This document shows positions 1-11,129 of a stretch of 64,000 nucleotides of DNA, piece after piece. The notes below the pieces were generated by a model that was not told the DNA's origin, ran no database searches, and was given only the letters and a program-made list of their open reading frames with translations. Source of the stretch: Anaeramoeba flamelloides. Its lineage: Eukaryota > Metamonada > Anaeramoebidae. The position numbers were made by a program, and so were the translations under genes. Within the stretch, counting starts at the first letter, position 1; each line of letters opens with the position of its first letter. The stretch is from positions 5,518,001 through 5,582,000 of the forward strand of contig JANTQA010000023.1 in assembly GCA_027625915.1 (NCBI GenBank), written 5' to 3'.

Positions 1-2019
1 AAGTTCAAAGATTAATTCATTCTATTATTTTCAATTGAATAAACAAAAAAAAATTGGGATCTTCTTTTCTATCGAAAACTGATGAGTTATTTTTATTTGG
101 GGATCTCAAAAATAGTTAATTTTTTCAACAAATTGTCAATAGAATAAATCAAACAAAGACAAAACCCTTACCAAAAAATTGTATTAGAAAAACAGATATT
201 GTATTTAATACGCCATTTCGTCTTTAGCCCATTTATTTTTTCTTTTACTGATAAAATTTAATTTTAAAAATATTAAATTTTATCTCAAACGTTCAAACAG
301 GAAGAGCGAATTAAAATCTTTTAAATTTTTATCTTGAATTGATTTCTCGTGATCTTTTTATTTTTTTCTGACTACTCGTTCTGATAAAACATGATTTTTG
401 AACTTGAAATCAAAATTTTCTTTTTTTAATTGGAAAGTGAAAGTATTAATTGATCTTACTTTTCATTTTCAGGTTTCTGTGATTCTATTAATGTTTCAAA
501 TTAAAAATTGTGTTTCACTTTTTTTTCCTGTTGAACTTTTTCTCACCAATGGTTAATGTTAAACAACATTGCTGATATTAGAAATATGAAAATAAAAAAA
601 AAATTTTTAAAGTGAGTAGATTTTTAACAGAGAATTGGCTCAAATTAAAAATGTATTGTTAAACAAGGTTAATTATATTTTTTATCTTGATTTTTCAAGT
701 GCATACAAAAGTCTTTTTTTGGATTGATTATTAAGGATAAAGTGTTAAAAAACACCTTCGCTGTTAAAGAGGGAATTTTGAAGTTGACTAAATTCATAAC
801 TTCTAATTCAAAGAGTGACAAAAGCCGATTTTTAAAATTGTAATAAAAGTTAATCTTATCTCATTAAAAAATAATAATGAATTAGGAAAAAATTAACAAA
901 ATTCAGAAAAAAAAAATGAACTTCAATACAAATTTAAAGAATGAATTATCAATCTAAAGACTTTTATATTGAAAGAGATACATATATATATATCTAAAAT
1001 TTATCTTGAAATGGAGTTTGTTTGCTAAAGAATTTTCGATTGTTTTAAAAAAATTAGATATTTAACTCTTTCGGATATTTATTAATTTTTTAATATTATT
1101 TTAACTGAGATCTTTTAAAAGTGTGACAAAAAAGTTCTTAAAAGTATCTATTAGACAGACAACAAACTTTAATATACCATATTTTCAAGAAATATTTAAA
1201 ATCTTTTATGTCACAATTTTTAATATGAATTAATGAATATAAATTTGGGAAAAAAAAACATTATGTATGACGAGAAATAGAAATCTACAGACTTTATCTC
1301 TTATTACATTTGTTTGTAAAACGGGCTGGGCTAACTATTTTTTGTTTTTAACGTTTACTTTTATATAAAACCTATTTTACTATTTAGGAAACATAGCCCT
1401 TTCCAAAATTGAAAATAATTGTCTTCAGATAGATTTATCTGAAATTTTCAAACAAAAAATATCTAACCAGCCATTTTAAAAAAGTGAGTAACAAAGGCTT
1501 TACAAAGTGTTATTTAAACTGTTTAAACAGATCGAATCAAACAGTTTGAGCAACACTTTTTAAAACTTTTATTCCACACTTTTTCAAAACATCTGTACTC
1601 TCTTACACTATAATTAAATAAATATGTTATTTGTTTGTTAAAAAAGTAAAATTATTTCAATACGAAAAAAAAAAGATATAAAAAATGTGCCTACAATTTT
1701 GAAATGATCTTTATTTATAAAAACATTAACACGATGAAAGTAAAACGCTATTAATACAAGAAAAGGGAAAGATTGAATATTATTAATGAAAATTAATTTT
1801 TTAAAAAAAATAAATAAAAACAAAAAAATTTGTCCCAAAATTAATAATACTAATAAGGAAAAAAAAAAAAAACAAAAAATTTATTTTTTTATCCATATTA
1901 TCAATTAATTAATTCAAAAATTTATTTTTAATATTATATATCGATAAATTACCTTCTTAATAAACAAAAATAAAAAAACAAATAAAAAATAAAAAAACAT
2001 ATAAATAATAAATAAATAG
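1..2019. other. AT-rich stretch, no gene recognised
   Basis: About 2 kb of A/T-rich sequence with stops in all frames. No exon was recognised, although the IQ-motif exon that follows begins at a splice acceptor (AG at 2018-2019), so at least one earlier exon of that gene must lie here or beyond the left edge. The part around 720-960 resembles 36420-36660 weakly. Confidence 0.5.
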
Positions 2020-2421
2020 GAATAACAAAATTACAATCACTTTTTAGATCTAGAAGAAAAAAAAAAGAATTAAAAAAAACGAAAAACTATTATCAAGATA
2101 ACGAGAAAACAATAATCAAACTACAAAGTATATTTAAAAAAAAACTTGAAAGAAAAAACCATTTATCAACACTCGATCATTATCAAAAAAATGTTCCTAG
2201 TATTACACTTTTACAATCGCTATTAAAATCACACAAGCTTAGCAATGATTTCCAATTCAAATCAACAAATCTTGGCAAAACCTCTACAAACCTCGTTCGC
2301 GTCCAATCACTTACGAGAAGGCTTCTTACACAGCGTATTTATAATAAAAAAATAGAATCAGCAATTAATATTCAAAAAACTTTTCGAGGATTTTTTACAA
2401 AAAATACTGCCAATTTAATGA
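2020..2421 (+). CDS. IQGAP-like gene, exon with five tandem IQ motifs
   Basis: This open exon has no start codon of its own. It begins after an AG at 2018-2019 and ends in a GTAAAA donor at 2422. It encodes about 134 residues with five IQ (calmodulin-binding) motifs: ITKLQSLFRSRR, TIIKLQSIFKKKLERK, ITLLQSLLKSHK, LVRVQSLTRRLL and INIQKTFRGFF. The conserved Gln codons lie at 2034, 2124, 2214, 2304 and 2373, giving spacings of exactly 30, 30, 30 and 23 residues. A 30-residue period with a YY/HY..N..II.LQ linker is the pattern of the IQ region in animal IQGAPs. The exon ends in phase 1, which fits an acceptor at 4500-4501 just inside the downstream RasGAP reading frame. Spliced that way, the distance from the last IQ Gln to the VKDL block matches IQGAP1 to about one residue. 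I infer one IQGAP gene with a 2.08-kb intron. An independent IQ-motif gene is the alternative. Confidence 0.6.
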
Positions 2422-4491
2422 GTAAAATTCAATTTTATTATTATTTTTTTTTTTTTTTTATAAAACTTTTTTAACACCAATTATTTATTTATATTTGAAA
2501 AATACATTGAAAAAATTTGTTACAGTTCTATTATATTATGCTTTTTAAGAAATAAACTATCGACTTAAACTTCAAAAATAAAAAATTAAAAAGTAAATTT
2601 AAAAACCATATTGTTTGTTATAACAATTATTAAAATTTGATTCATTAACAAGCCAATAAATTTAAAGAACAAAAATTACCGGTAAAATTTCAATCAAAAA
2701 TCTGTATTTAGAATACTAATATCAAATAAAGACATTAACTTTGAATTTTAAGAATTAATAAAAGAAGAAATCTTATTATAATAATAAAAGTTAAAATGAA
2801 CAATATGAAAACTTTTTTAATCTAAATTTTTTTAGAAAAACTTAATTTTTTTGACTTTAACAATAACCTAAACTTTTTTTTTTTTTATTTTAATTAAGAT
2901 GCCATTCTTAAAATGATTGACGAATTTTGGAAAAAATTACTTTTTCCACAATTTTAAAAATCGACCCCCCCCCCCTCATCAACTATATAACCCCATAATA
3001 AACCTTTAATGAATCAGAACAATGACAAAAAGTCCAAATAAAAAATGAAAAAAATTTTTTACAAGTTTTCTGAAAAATAAATTCAGTTTTTCAGAGAAAA
3101 TTAACAAGTGCAAAAAAGTCATTGTGCTACTGATAAATTTCAATAAAAGCTTTAAATTTTTTTGTTCATTTTTCCCATTTTTAAATTTATTAACTCTGCT
3201 TTGAATAAAGAATTTTAATTTATTTAAATTTAAACAAACTTTGTAAATTAATTGATTTTAGAAATGTACTACAAGATGAAATGTTTTGAAAGTAGAGTGA
3301 TCTAAGATTTGATAAAATGAAAATTGAACTAAAAGTTTTTAAAAATTATTTTGAATTTATCAGTAATACACATTATATTTATCGCACAATTACTGAAGCA
3401 CCAGCATTTTTACAAATATTATCAGCAATAATAACAAGATCTTCCAGGATTGTTGTGAGCTAATATTTATTTATTATCAACATTATTTCTGATCGCAAAA
3501 CTTAAAAATTTTGCTAATTCAAACAAAAAAATCAACATTATCAAATTGTTTTCTGAACCATTTATCCAAAAATTATCATTGTGCTTTAGAATTAACTTTT
3601 TATCGAAATAATGCAAATTACAACACAAGTAAAATACTTTAGTTTAAAAAGATAAGCATTTATGTATTAGTCTGTCTCTATCAACAAACCACATATTTGC
3701 TGTTGTATAATTAACAATTTAATTTTTTTTTTTCTTTTTTAAAAAATCCCAATCTTTTTCACTTTGCTTTGTTTCCTTCATAAAATGTTTTTTTTTTTTG
3801 AAATTTTTGATTAATAAAAGTCTTTGGGAAAAAGGTTCAACTCAATCAAAAATTTTCAAAAAATGGTATTTGTTACGTTTTTTATGTAATTATTTTTTAA
3901 CAAGATTCACTTTTACTTTTAGATTAAAGAGTAAAATATTTCAGACATTTAATAAATATTTTTCGGGTTTCAGTAAAAATTCTTTTATTCTCAAAAAGTA
4001 AATTCAAATTTTACTTTATAGATTTATTAAAGGATCAAGAAAATAAAAAACCAAAATTTTTATAAAGGATCTTCTAATGTATTCAATTTTGTTGTTAAAA
4101 CTAGAAATAGAGAAAACATTGAAAAAGTGCATCAATTGTCCTTAAGGGAACTTTTACGATAAAAAACCACTTACCTTTTAAAAATTGAATTTATCAGTGA
4201 GTTACCGATAAATTCAAAAAAAATTTTTGAAAATTTTCTGAAAAATCTTGGATAAAATGGAAAATGAATTTATTTTCAACAATAATTAAAATTTCAACAA
4301 TAATTAAATTTTTAACAATAATTAAATTTTCAATATTTGTTTTTTTTTTTTTAGAAAAAAGATATTTTCCAAACAAATTCAAAACAAAAAACAATAAATA
4401 AATATAAAAAAACAAATTTCGATTAAAAATATATTATTTATTATTTTTCCATAACTATTATAAAAAAAAAAAATAAAAAAATTAAATTCTA
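2422..4491. other. Probable intron or spacer between IQ exon and RasGAP exon
   Basis: Very AT-rich, with an 11-base run of C at 2965-2975 and many homopolymers. It contains one conspicuous richer segment (3336-3640), listed separately. If the IQ exon and the RasGAP exon are one gene, 2422-4501 is an intron with GTAAAA donor and AATAG acceptor; otherwise it is intergenic. Confidence 0.5.
3336..3640 (+). pseudogene. Possible decayed ARM-like coding segment
   Basis: An AT-poorer segment reads YRTITEAPAFLQILSAI followed by TRSSR. After a change of frame near 3450 it reads STLFLIAKLKNFANSNKK and then a helix-like SEPFIQKLSLCF, ending in TAA. The pattern of Leu/Ile-rich helices with a Pro-led turn resembles armadillo-type repeats, such as those that follow IQ motifs in ASPM proteins. 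The residues are less purely A/T-driven than random ORFs nearby. An acceptor-like AAAAG at 3331-3335 is phase-compatible with the IQ exon, so an ASPM-like reading of that exon is the competing hypothesis. The break in frame suggests decay or an undetected tiny intron. Recognition is weak. Confidence 0.22.
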
Positions 4492-6780
4492 ATGTCAATA
4501 GAAAAAACAACAAAAAACAAAATTAACGTGAAGGATTTAGGAAAAATATTTAAAGTATTTGGAGATGCCGATATGAATTATGAAAATTTCAATGATCCAA
4601 AATATAGATCTTCAAGAAATAGGGAATACAACAATTCAAACATCAATGATTTAAGAAAGAAATGGGTTCTCGAAGTGAGGGAAACACAGGAATTGAATGA
4701 ACAAGTCTCTGGGATTGATAAGAAAATTGAATTACTAATTAAAAATGCAATTTCCATTGATGAAATTGATCGCTCAAGGAGCCGAAGTCGAAGAAGAAAA
4801 AAAAAAAACCAAGAGGATGAGGATCAGCCAATGCTTAGTCCCAAGGTTATTGAGCACTACCAATATTTATTTTATTTATTACAAACACAGCCAAAGTATT
4901 TAGCACAGACAATATATTTGATCAAGCCTGAGGATTTGGAAGAATTTGCACAAACAATGACCTTAACGTTATTTGGATATGCGTTTTCCCCCAGGGAGGA
5001 ATATTTGCTATTAAAATTGTTTTCCTTGGCTATTAAGGAGCAAGTTAAGAGACAAAAAAAGCCAGGAGAATTTATTTCTGAAGATCCTGCAATCGCCAAA
5101 ATGTTTGTCTTCTATTTTCGAAGGTTCCAATATCAGACCTTTTTAAAGGAGCTTTTGGAGCCTGTCCTGAAATCGGTGATTAAGGAAAGGAAGGTATTAG
5201 AGTTAAATACTTTGAAATTATATCGTGTAATGATCAACGAACAAGAAACTCAAACGGGTAAGATTTCAGAGTTACCCAAGGATGCCACACACGAGCAGAC
5301 AATTGAGCACGAATATGTGCGAGACATTTATGACGAATCCTTTGAAAAAATGTCCAAATTCTGTACCATGTTTGTTGACCAGTTAGTCGACTTAATCGAT
5401 AAAATCCCCTTTGGCTTAAGATACTCCTGTAAGGAATTGGCAAGGGAGTTGGCTAATAAATTTGAGGATATGGATAAGGACACCTTGGTCAAGGTGCTGG
5501 CTAATATCGTGTTTTTCAGATACATTTCTTCAGCCATTATTGAGCCAGAAAAATTTGGTGTCTTTTCAGAAAAGGGGCTGATCGATATGAATGGTGTCAT
5601 GAATCTCGGTATTCTGTCCAAATTGCTGCAATCCATCTCCAATAAGAAACTGTTTAAGCAAAACGAACCCTTTATGGTGAGATTCAATCCCCTCATCAAG
5701 AAATTGAATAAGAAATTGGCCAAATTTTTCATCGAAATGACAGACGTGCAAAACTTGGAGGACGAATTAGAAATCGATCCCAACACAGAATTATCGACAC
5801 ACAAGAACCCGGAGATATACATCTCGCCAAACGAAATCATATCCACACACCGTGTACTAAATAAACTTATTGACAATCTTGCGGAAGAAAAAAATGATCC
5901 ATTAAAGGAAATATTATATGACCTGAACCAATTCCTGATACCAGATATCGACGACGATCAAGAAATACAATTAGTGCTCCAAAACAAATACCAAGCAGAA
6001 AAGCTCCGAGACGCAGAAACGGATCAGAAATATAAATTGATCAAGGACCTGTTTAAAAAATTATTACAAATCATCCCCGTGAGCCATCTCAAGGCAAATG
6101 TCTCTCTGCCCTGGCTAGTCTGGGAAAAGAAGGACTACCCAGAAAACGTAATTTCCGAGATCATCAACCCATTAATGAAGAACATTCCGAAATTGGAAGA
6201 AAAGGGCTACGTCGATCGCGAAGATGGCTATACAAATATCCAAAAGGATATTGTCTACGAAATGAAAAATGCCTCCAGAATCTATCGAAGAAATAAAAGA
6301 GAACTTGACCAATTGGAGAAAAATTTGGGTATCGTCATGAAAAGTAAAACCTATTTAACAGAGCAAATGGAGCAATTCGAAGAATACCTAACCTCCGTGA
6401 GAAAGAACCAATTTGGTACAAGCTCACAAAGCAAAAAGAGTAAAAAAAAAAAAAAAAAGCGCAAAAAGGGACAAGAAAACTACATCGTCCCACCAACAAC
6501 TTCCAAATACAAAAAGCTCTTAAAACAGAAGGTCATCGTTTCTTCAACAATCAATAAGAAATTACAGAGATTGACTTCCTTTGAATTCTCATCAGAGAAA
6601 ACCGGCGTGTTTCAAGTGAAAGCGAAATTCAGTGGGCAATATTTGCAAACTTTAGATTTGAAACTCGAACAATTATTGTCGATGCAATCTTCAGGTGAAA
6701 GCGAGTTGCAATATGACCAAATTACTTTAAATATCAATTTCTTGATTAGACACCTGAATGAATTAATGATGAAAAATTAA
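4492..6780 (+). CDS. IQGAP-like RasGAP-related protein (GRD plus RasGAP C-terminal domain)
   Basis: Encodes 762 residues. Residues about 55-95 form the coiled segment that follows the IQ region in IQGAPs (DKKIELLIKNAISIDEI). Residues about 120-460 are the GAP-related domain, with YQYLFYLLQTQPKYLA, REEYLLLKLF and IPFGLRYSCKELA, all close to IQGAP1. Residues about 555-740 are the RasGAP C-terminal domain, interrupted by a lysine run near 650. The catalytic arginine-finger position, LF(R/K) in relatives, is LFSLA here (residues 176-180), and the FLR..NPA motif is FFRYISSA (341-348). As in IQGAPs it probably binds a Rho/Ras-family GTPase without stimulating hydrolysis, acting in cortical actin or cytokinesis. 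The first Met (4492) follows a stop three codons upstream. Short forms starting at this point exist in Dictyostelium (DGAP1/GAPA), so ATG 4492 may be real, or translation may enter by splicing at 4501. TAA stop, then T-rich downstream sequence. Confidence 0.93.
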   Translation: MSIEKTTKNKINVKDLGKIFKVFGDADMNYENFNDPKYRSSRNREYNNSNINDLRKKWVLEVRETQELNEQVSGIDKKIELLIKNAISIDEIDRSRSRSRRRKKKNQEDEDQPMLSPKVIEHYQYLFYLLQTQPKYLAQTIYLIKPEDLEEFAQTMTLTLFGYAFSPREEYLLLKLFSLAIKEQVKRQKKPGEFISEDPAIAKMFVFYFRRFQYQTFLKELLEPVLKSVIKERKVLELNTLKLYRVMINEQETQTGKISELPKDATHEQTIEHEYVRDIYDESFEKMSKFCTMFVDQLVDLIDKIPFGLRYSCKELARELANKFEDMDKDTLVKVLANIVFFRYISSAIIEPEKFGVFSEKGLIDMNGVMNLGILSKLLQSISNKKLFKQNEPFMVRFNPLIKKLNKKLAKFFIEMTDVQNLEDELEIDPNTELSTHKNPEIYISPNEIISTHRVLNKLIDNLAEEKNDPLKEILYDLNQFLIPDIDDDQEIQLVLQNKYQAEKLRDAETDQKYKLIKDLFKKLLQIIPVSHLKANVSLPWLVWEKKDYPENVISEIINPLMKNIPKLEEKGYVDREDGYTNIQKDIVYEMKNASRIYRRNKRELDQLEKNLGIVMKSKTYLTEQMEQFEEYLTSVRKNQFGTSSQSKKSKKKKKKRKKGQENYIVPPTTSKYKKLLKQKVIVSSTINKKLQRLTSFEFSSEKTGVFQVKAKFSGQYLQTLDLKLEQLLSMQSSGESELQYDQITLNINFLIRHLNELMMKN

Positions 6781-7914
6781 AAAAAAATTGCTCTTTTTGG
6801 TTTTTTTATTTTTTTGTTTTTTTTTATAAACGCAGAGATTTTGTTACTGTTTTAATTAATATCATTTTTAATTTCAAACATTTTTTTGTTTTTCTAATTT
6901 TTCATATTTCCATTGATTTTGAAATTTTGTTTTTTTGATTTTTTATTTGGCTTTAATTTTTTTTTCTTTTGGAATTTTTTATTTTTTTTTCTTTTTTCTT
7001 TTTTTTTTTCTTATTCAAATCAATTCTTGATCTTTTTGATAACACAAAGATTAACTTTTTAATTCCGTTCAAAAATAAAGAAATCAAAAAATTTTTATTT
7101 TGAATTTTTATTTTTCATATGAAGCAGTTGAGAATTCAGCATAAAATAAAAAAATAAATGAAAAAATTTTTATCAAAAAATTCAATGCAAAAAATCTCGT
7201 GTCTTTTACAAAGATTTTCACTTTTACTATGTATTTCCTTGAAAAGGGTTGGAAAGTGTTTGAAAGGATTGTAAATTGTTTGAAAGTTTGAAAAAGGCTG
7301 AAATCTTGATCGAAGTTATGTGTTTTTTTGGCTTTTTGAATATACTCCCGAAAAAGAATCTTTTTCAAAATAATTAATTCTATTAAATATTACTAAATTC
7401 ATGATTTGTGAAAATATTTTTAAAAATATGTTAGAATTTATTTAAAATATTTTTTTCTATTTGGGGTTTGTTTTAGATATTAATTTAATTTGTCAAGAGT
7501 GACAAGATGTTGATTCTTATTGAAAGTTATAAAAAATTGGTTTTTTGTTTATAATCCAAAAAAATCTAAAGAAACATATAGCAAATACCAGCAATTATTC
7601 AATAACAATTATCTGAATAATATTTTTAAAAATTAGATTATTTAAATCTCTTATAGTAAGTCAATTGACATTATGGAATAGAAATTTTTTATTATCAAAT
7701 AAAAAAGATAAATTATTTAAATTCTTGGATTAATTAATGCATTACTGAAATATGCAAAATAAACACAAATTCACAAATTTTATTTTTCAAAACAGAATTT
7801 AAAATTGAAAATATGACAATTTCAGTAAATAATACAGAAATTTAAATCAAAGAAATAATTTAAAAAGCTTATCTCTTCCTTATTTAGAAAAATTAATAAA
7901 ATTTAATCAAAGAA
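6781..7914. other. AT-rich intergenic, T-runs downstream of RasGAP gene
   Basis: Long T and A runs follow the stop codon, probably the 3' UTR and polyadenylation area of the RasGAP gene. No coding segment is recognised; the open frame on the minus strand near 7.1-7.4 kb is low-complexity. Confidence 0.5.
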
Positions 7915-8462
7915 TAAATAATAAAATCAACTGGTATTCAAAATATTTAAAAGAACTAAAAAATGAAATAAATAAGCACACATATAATGAGTTGCTGAAT
8001 TCCAAAAGTTGGAAGTAAAAAAATATTTCGCAATAATTAAGAAACCAAAATTTATTATTTACAACTCAAAAATATCTAAGCTATCCATCAAGTTCAACAA
8101 TCCTAAAATTTAGGACATTTACCCATTGCTTAAATAGATATTACTATGTAATTAAAAAAAATTCAGATAAATTTTGCCCCATGTGTTTAAAATATTAACA
8201 AAAGTAAATACTAGAAAATATTGATGATTTTAAACGAGTATGTCCTTTCTATGAAAAAGATAGATTAATTTTCCTTAATAAAGTTAATAGAATTAAATCT
8301 TTATAAATTGATTTGAAACAAGATCGTTTGAAATTATTTTAATTAATGAATAATCGTGAAATCTCTGATTTTACGATTAAATTTCTTTTTGGGAATTTAA
8401 GTAAAAGGGTATCCAGAGTGTAATTTACACTTCTTTCTCAATAAAAAAAAAAAAAAAAAAAA
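7915..8462 (+). mobile_element. Non-LTR retrotransposon (LINE) 3' end fragment with poly(A) tail
   Basis: One forward frame can be followed through several stops from about 7915 to 8310. It reads RTFTHCLNRYYYVIKKN, then CPMCLK (Cys codons near 8175 and 8184), then IDDFKRVCPFYEKDRL (near 8225-8260). This Cys-x2-Cys ... Cys-Pro-x-Tyr arrangement is the usual C-terminal finger of LINE ORF2 proteins. A short 3' UTR follows (about 8330-8441) and then a run of about 20 A at 8443-8462, the expected 3' terminus. The copy is 5'-truncated and has at least four in-frame stops, so it is dead. The last about 100 bp recur, reversed, at 47193-47285. Confidence 0.65.
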
Positions 8463-8609
8463 CAATTGGTATTTTTTCATCATTATAAGCTATTAAATTT
8501 TCTGAACTTTTTTAATAAAACAAGAAAATCCTGTTTAATTGGTTAAAAATATTTGAAAAGTTGAGAAATAATAATAATGGTTATCGATATTTTTAAATCT
8601 TTGGGTTAT

Positions 8610-9250
8610 TACAAACACATTGAAATAAATAAGATTCTGGCTATTAATTATTGATTAAAAATAACCAAATTAAAAAGTGTTTCTTTAGATAATAAGTTGA
8701 ATTTTCCAGGTTTTAAAAAAATATTTCGGGAGAATTTTTAATTTGATTTTTTTGTTTTTTTTTCTGGTATTTATTATTCGATCATAAGAAAAAATTTTTT
8801 AGAAACTGTTCTTGGGAAAATAAAGAAATTATATTTTTTGAATTTTCAAAATATTTATTATATTGTTTTTTTTTTTGAAAACAAGTTAATTTTTTGAAAA
8901 AGTTCTTTTAAAAATTGGTCGTTTTATTTTTAAATTGGGGTTTTTTTCACTTCCTTCTAGACCATAAAATTTCTTTCTTCTTCAAAGACAATAATGTTTT
9001 TTGAATAATATAAAAATATGTTGAATTTTAAACTTTTCAAAAATGAGAAAAACAATTCATACCTATAATAAATGATAATTTACATATAATAGCTTTTAAA
9101 AAGTAAATCAGGTATTTTAGTAATTAGAATTAATTACATATTATAATTTCAAGATGCAGTATATTTTTTTTTGAATTTACAATTATATTTACTAGAAGAT
9201 TTTTTTTTCGTTTACTTTTTCCTTAAATATTAAATTAGGTATTTTACAGG
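8610..9250 (+). repeat. Dispersed repeat family, copy 1
   Basis: This stretch aligns along its length, in the same orientation, with 31480-32110. Shared landmarks in order are TTTCTTTAGAT, an ATTTCTTTCTTCTT block, TTTGAACTTTTCAAAAA-like and ATTTCAA(G/T)ATGC(A/G)GTA. The copies are clearly diverged (by eye about 70 percent), so this is an old family. It starts about 150 bp after a LINE poly(A) tail and ends next to a TIR element. No coding capacity is seen. Confidence 0.55.
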
Positions 9251-9308
9251 TTCTCTAGATCATCGGAACATAGGATCTCAACCACGAAAATTTTTTACTA
9301 TACATTTT

Positions 9309-10341
9309 GTTCAATAACCCGTGTCAACTTCAATAAATATTTTTTTTTCAACCTTTATTGTGGTTTTTTTAAAAAAGTGTTTTTAAGTGTTGTTTTCCGA
9401 CTTTTTTATTATTGTTTACTTGTTTTTAATTGTTTTTGAAATGAAAAGTTATCAAGAGTGTCTTTGTTTTTAAAAGAAAAGTCTGTCTTGTTAATAATAT
9501 TGTCCTTCTCGAAGTCATAAAAGAAATTTTTTTCAAATTATCAAAGAAATATTTTTTCTTCTAATTGAATGAAAAATTGAAAGATCTTGTCATAGACAAT
9601 GAAAATTGATCTTTTAAGAGAGGTTTAATTTGCTCACATTATATTAAACTTGTTGAAAATGAATTGATTTATAAATAATTTGGTCATTGGCCATGTTCTT
9701 GTAGAATTTTAATAAGAATAAAATATTGGCTAATTAAATTTTTGATTCAATATGAAATATTCTTTATTGAGGATTCATATCTCATCCAATAAATGAAAAA
9801 AAAGAATGAAAACGAATAAATAAAGTCAGTCAATTACAAGATATGATTTGAAGACGATTGACTTGAGGAAAAAAGTAAATTGTAATGAATTTTTTTTCTT
9901 TTCTTTTCTTGATCAAAAAACTTTGAAAAATTTATATCTCATTTTTTTGATAGTGTCGAGGTACCAGTCAAAAAGTTTTTAAGAAACTGTTTTTATCCTT
10001 TTTATTGTTTTTTTTTTGTTTTTAATCAAATTGAAAGATATGGTTGTGTATTTTTGTATTGGTTTGTTCAAATTTTGTTGAATTAGATCTCTTTTATGAG
10101 GAGACTGGAATTGAAGGTTGTAGAAAAATATTTCCATAAAATGATATATTGTACATATTGTTTGATTTGAAAGCAAGGTTAAACTGAACTATATTTTTTC
10201 AAAAACACAAAATAAAAACCAAGAACCACAGTTAAAAAAAAAAAAAAAACATTTAAAAAAAAAAAACAACAGTTATTTCAAAAAAAAACAATAATAATTT
10301 TTAAAAACACAAACAAGGGACGATAACACGGGTTATTGAAC
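9309..10341. mobile_element. Element of about 1.03 kb with 16-bp perfect terminal inverted repeats
   Basis: The left end GTTCAATAACCCGTGT (9309-9324) is the exact reverse complement of the right end at 10326-10341. The right half (about 9965-10341) is clearly related to 15350-15735: shared TTGTAGAAAAAT, TGTTTGATTT(A/G)AAAG, GAACTATATTTTT and terminal G(G/T)TTATTGAA. This shows a dispersed family. No transposase frame is visible, so it is a non-autonomous DNA element or a relic. Confidence 0.5.
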
Positions 10342-11093
10342 CAACTGTACCCATAAATTTAAATAAATTTCATAAAATTTTTAATTAAATTTCAATTATT
10401 GTCATCTCAATTAACTTTACTTTTAAAACAACTCAATAGAAAGAATCTTTTGAAGGGGAACCAAATTTCCAACGTTTTATAAACATTTACACCAATAAAA
10501 TGCCTTATTCAAAGCCTGTGTAAAAAAATTTGTCTAATGAAAAATCTAGTAAAAATTTACAGAGATTTATTTTAATTTATCAATATAATACTTTCTGGGT
10601 CTTGAATTAATTCTAAAAAAATTTCCTCAAATAAACTTTGAAATTTTTCAAATAAAATACAAAAACGAAAACAAAGATATTCAAAAACCATTCTGCCTTA
10701 AACCTATTTTCAAATTTCTACAATACCTTCTGCTAGTTAATCTTTTGATCTCTATGTTAATTTGAGTATTGACTCGATAGAAAATCCATAATCTTTTGTA
10801 ATGTGGTAAAACAATCATCAACTTTAAAATTTTTTAGATTTGGAAATAAAACCCAAGAGTTTAGAAAAGACAAAACAACCCCCAACTGTTAACTGGAAAT
10901 GTTGTGCAAACAGTATTCATATTGGTTTAAAAAAAGTTAAAAGAGAAATATTTTCAACTGGTTTTCATCTTTTCAAAACAACAGAAATCTTTGGTTTGTG
11001 GATATTCTTTGTCCACCTAATAGATACAAACATAAACAAAAAAAAGTCTCAAATAAAGTATTCACAATTCCAATCTATTTCTTTGGGATATCT

Positions 11094-11129
<36 letters not shown>

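Noticed and set aside
4872-5876. Minus-strand frames of 60-182 codons opposite the RasGAP exon
   Set aside because: Antisense shadows; the plus frame has conserved domains throughout.
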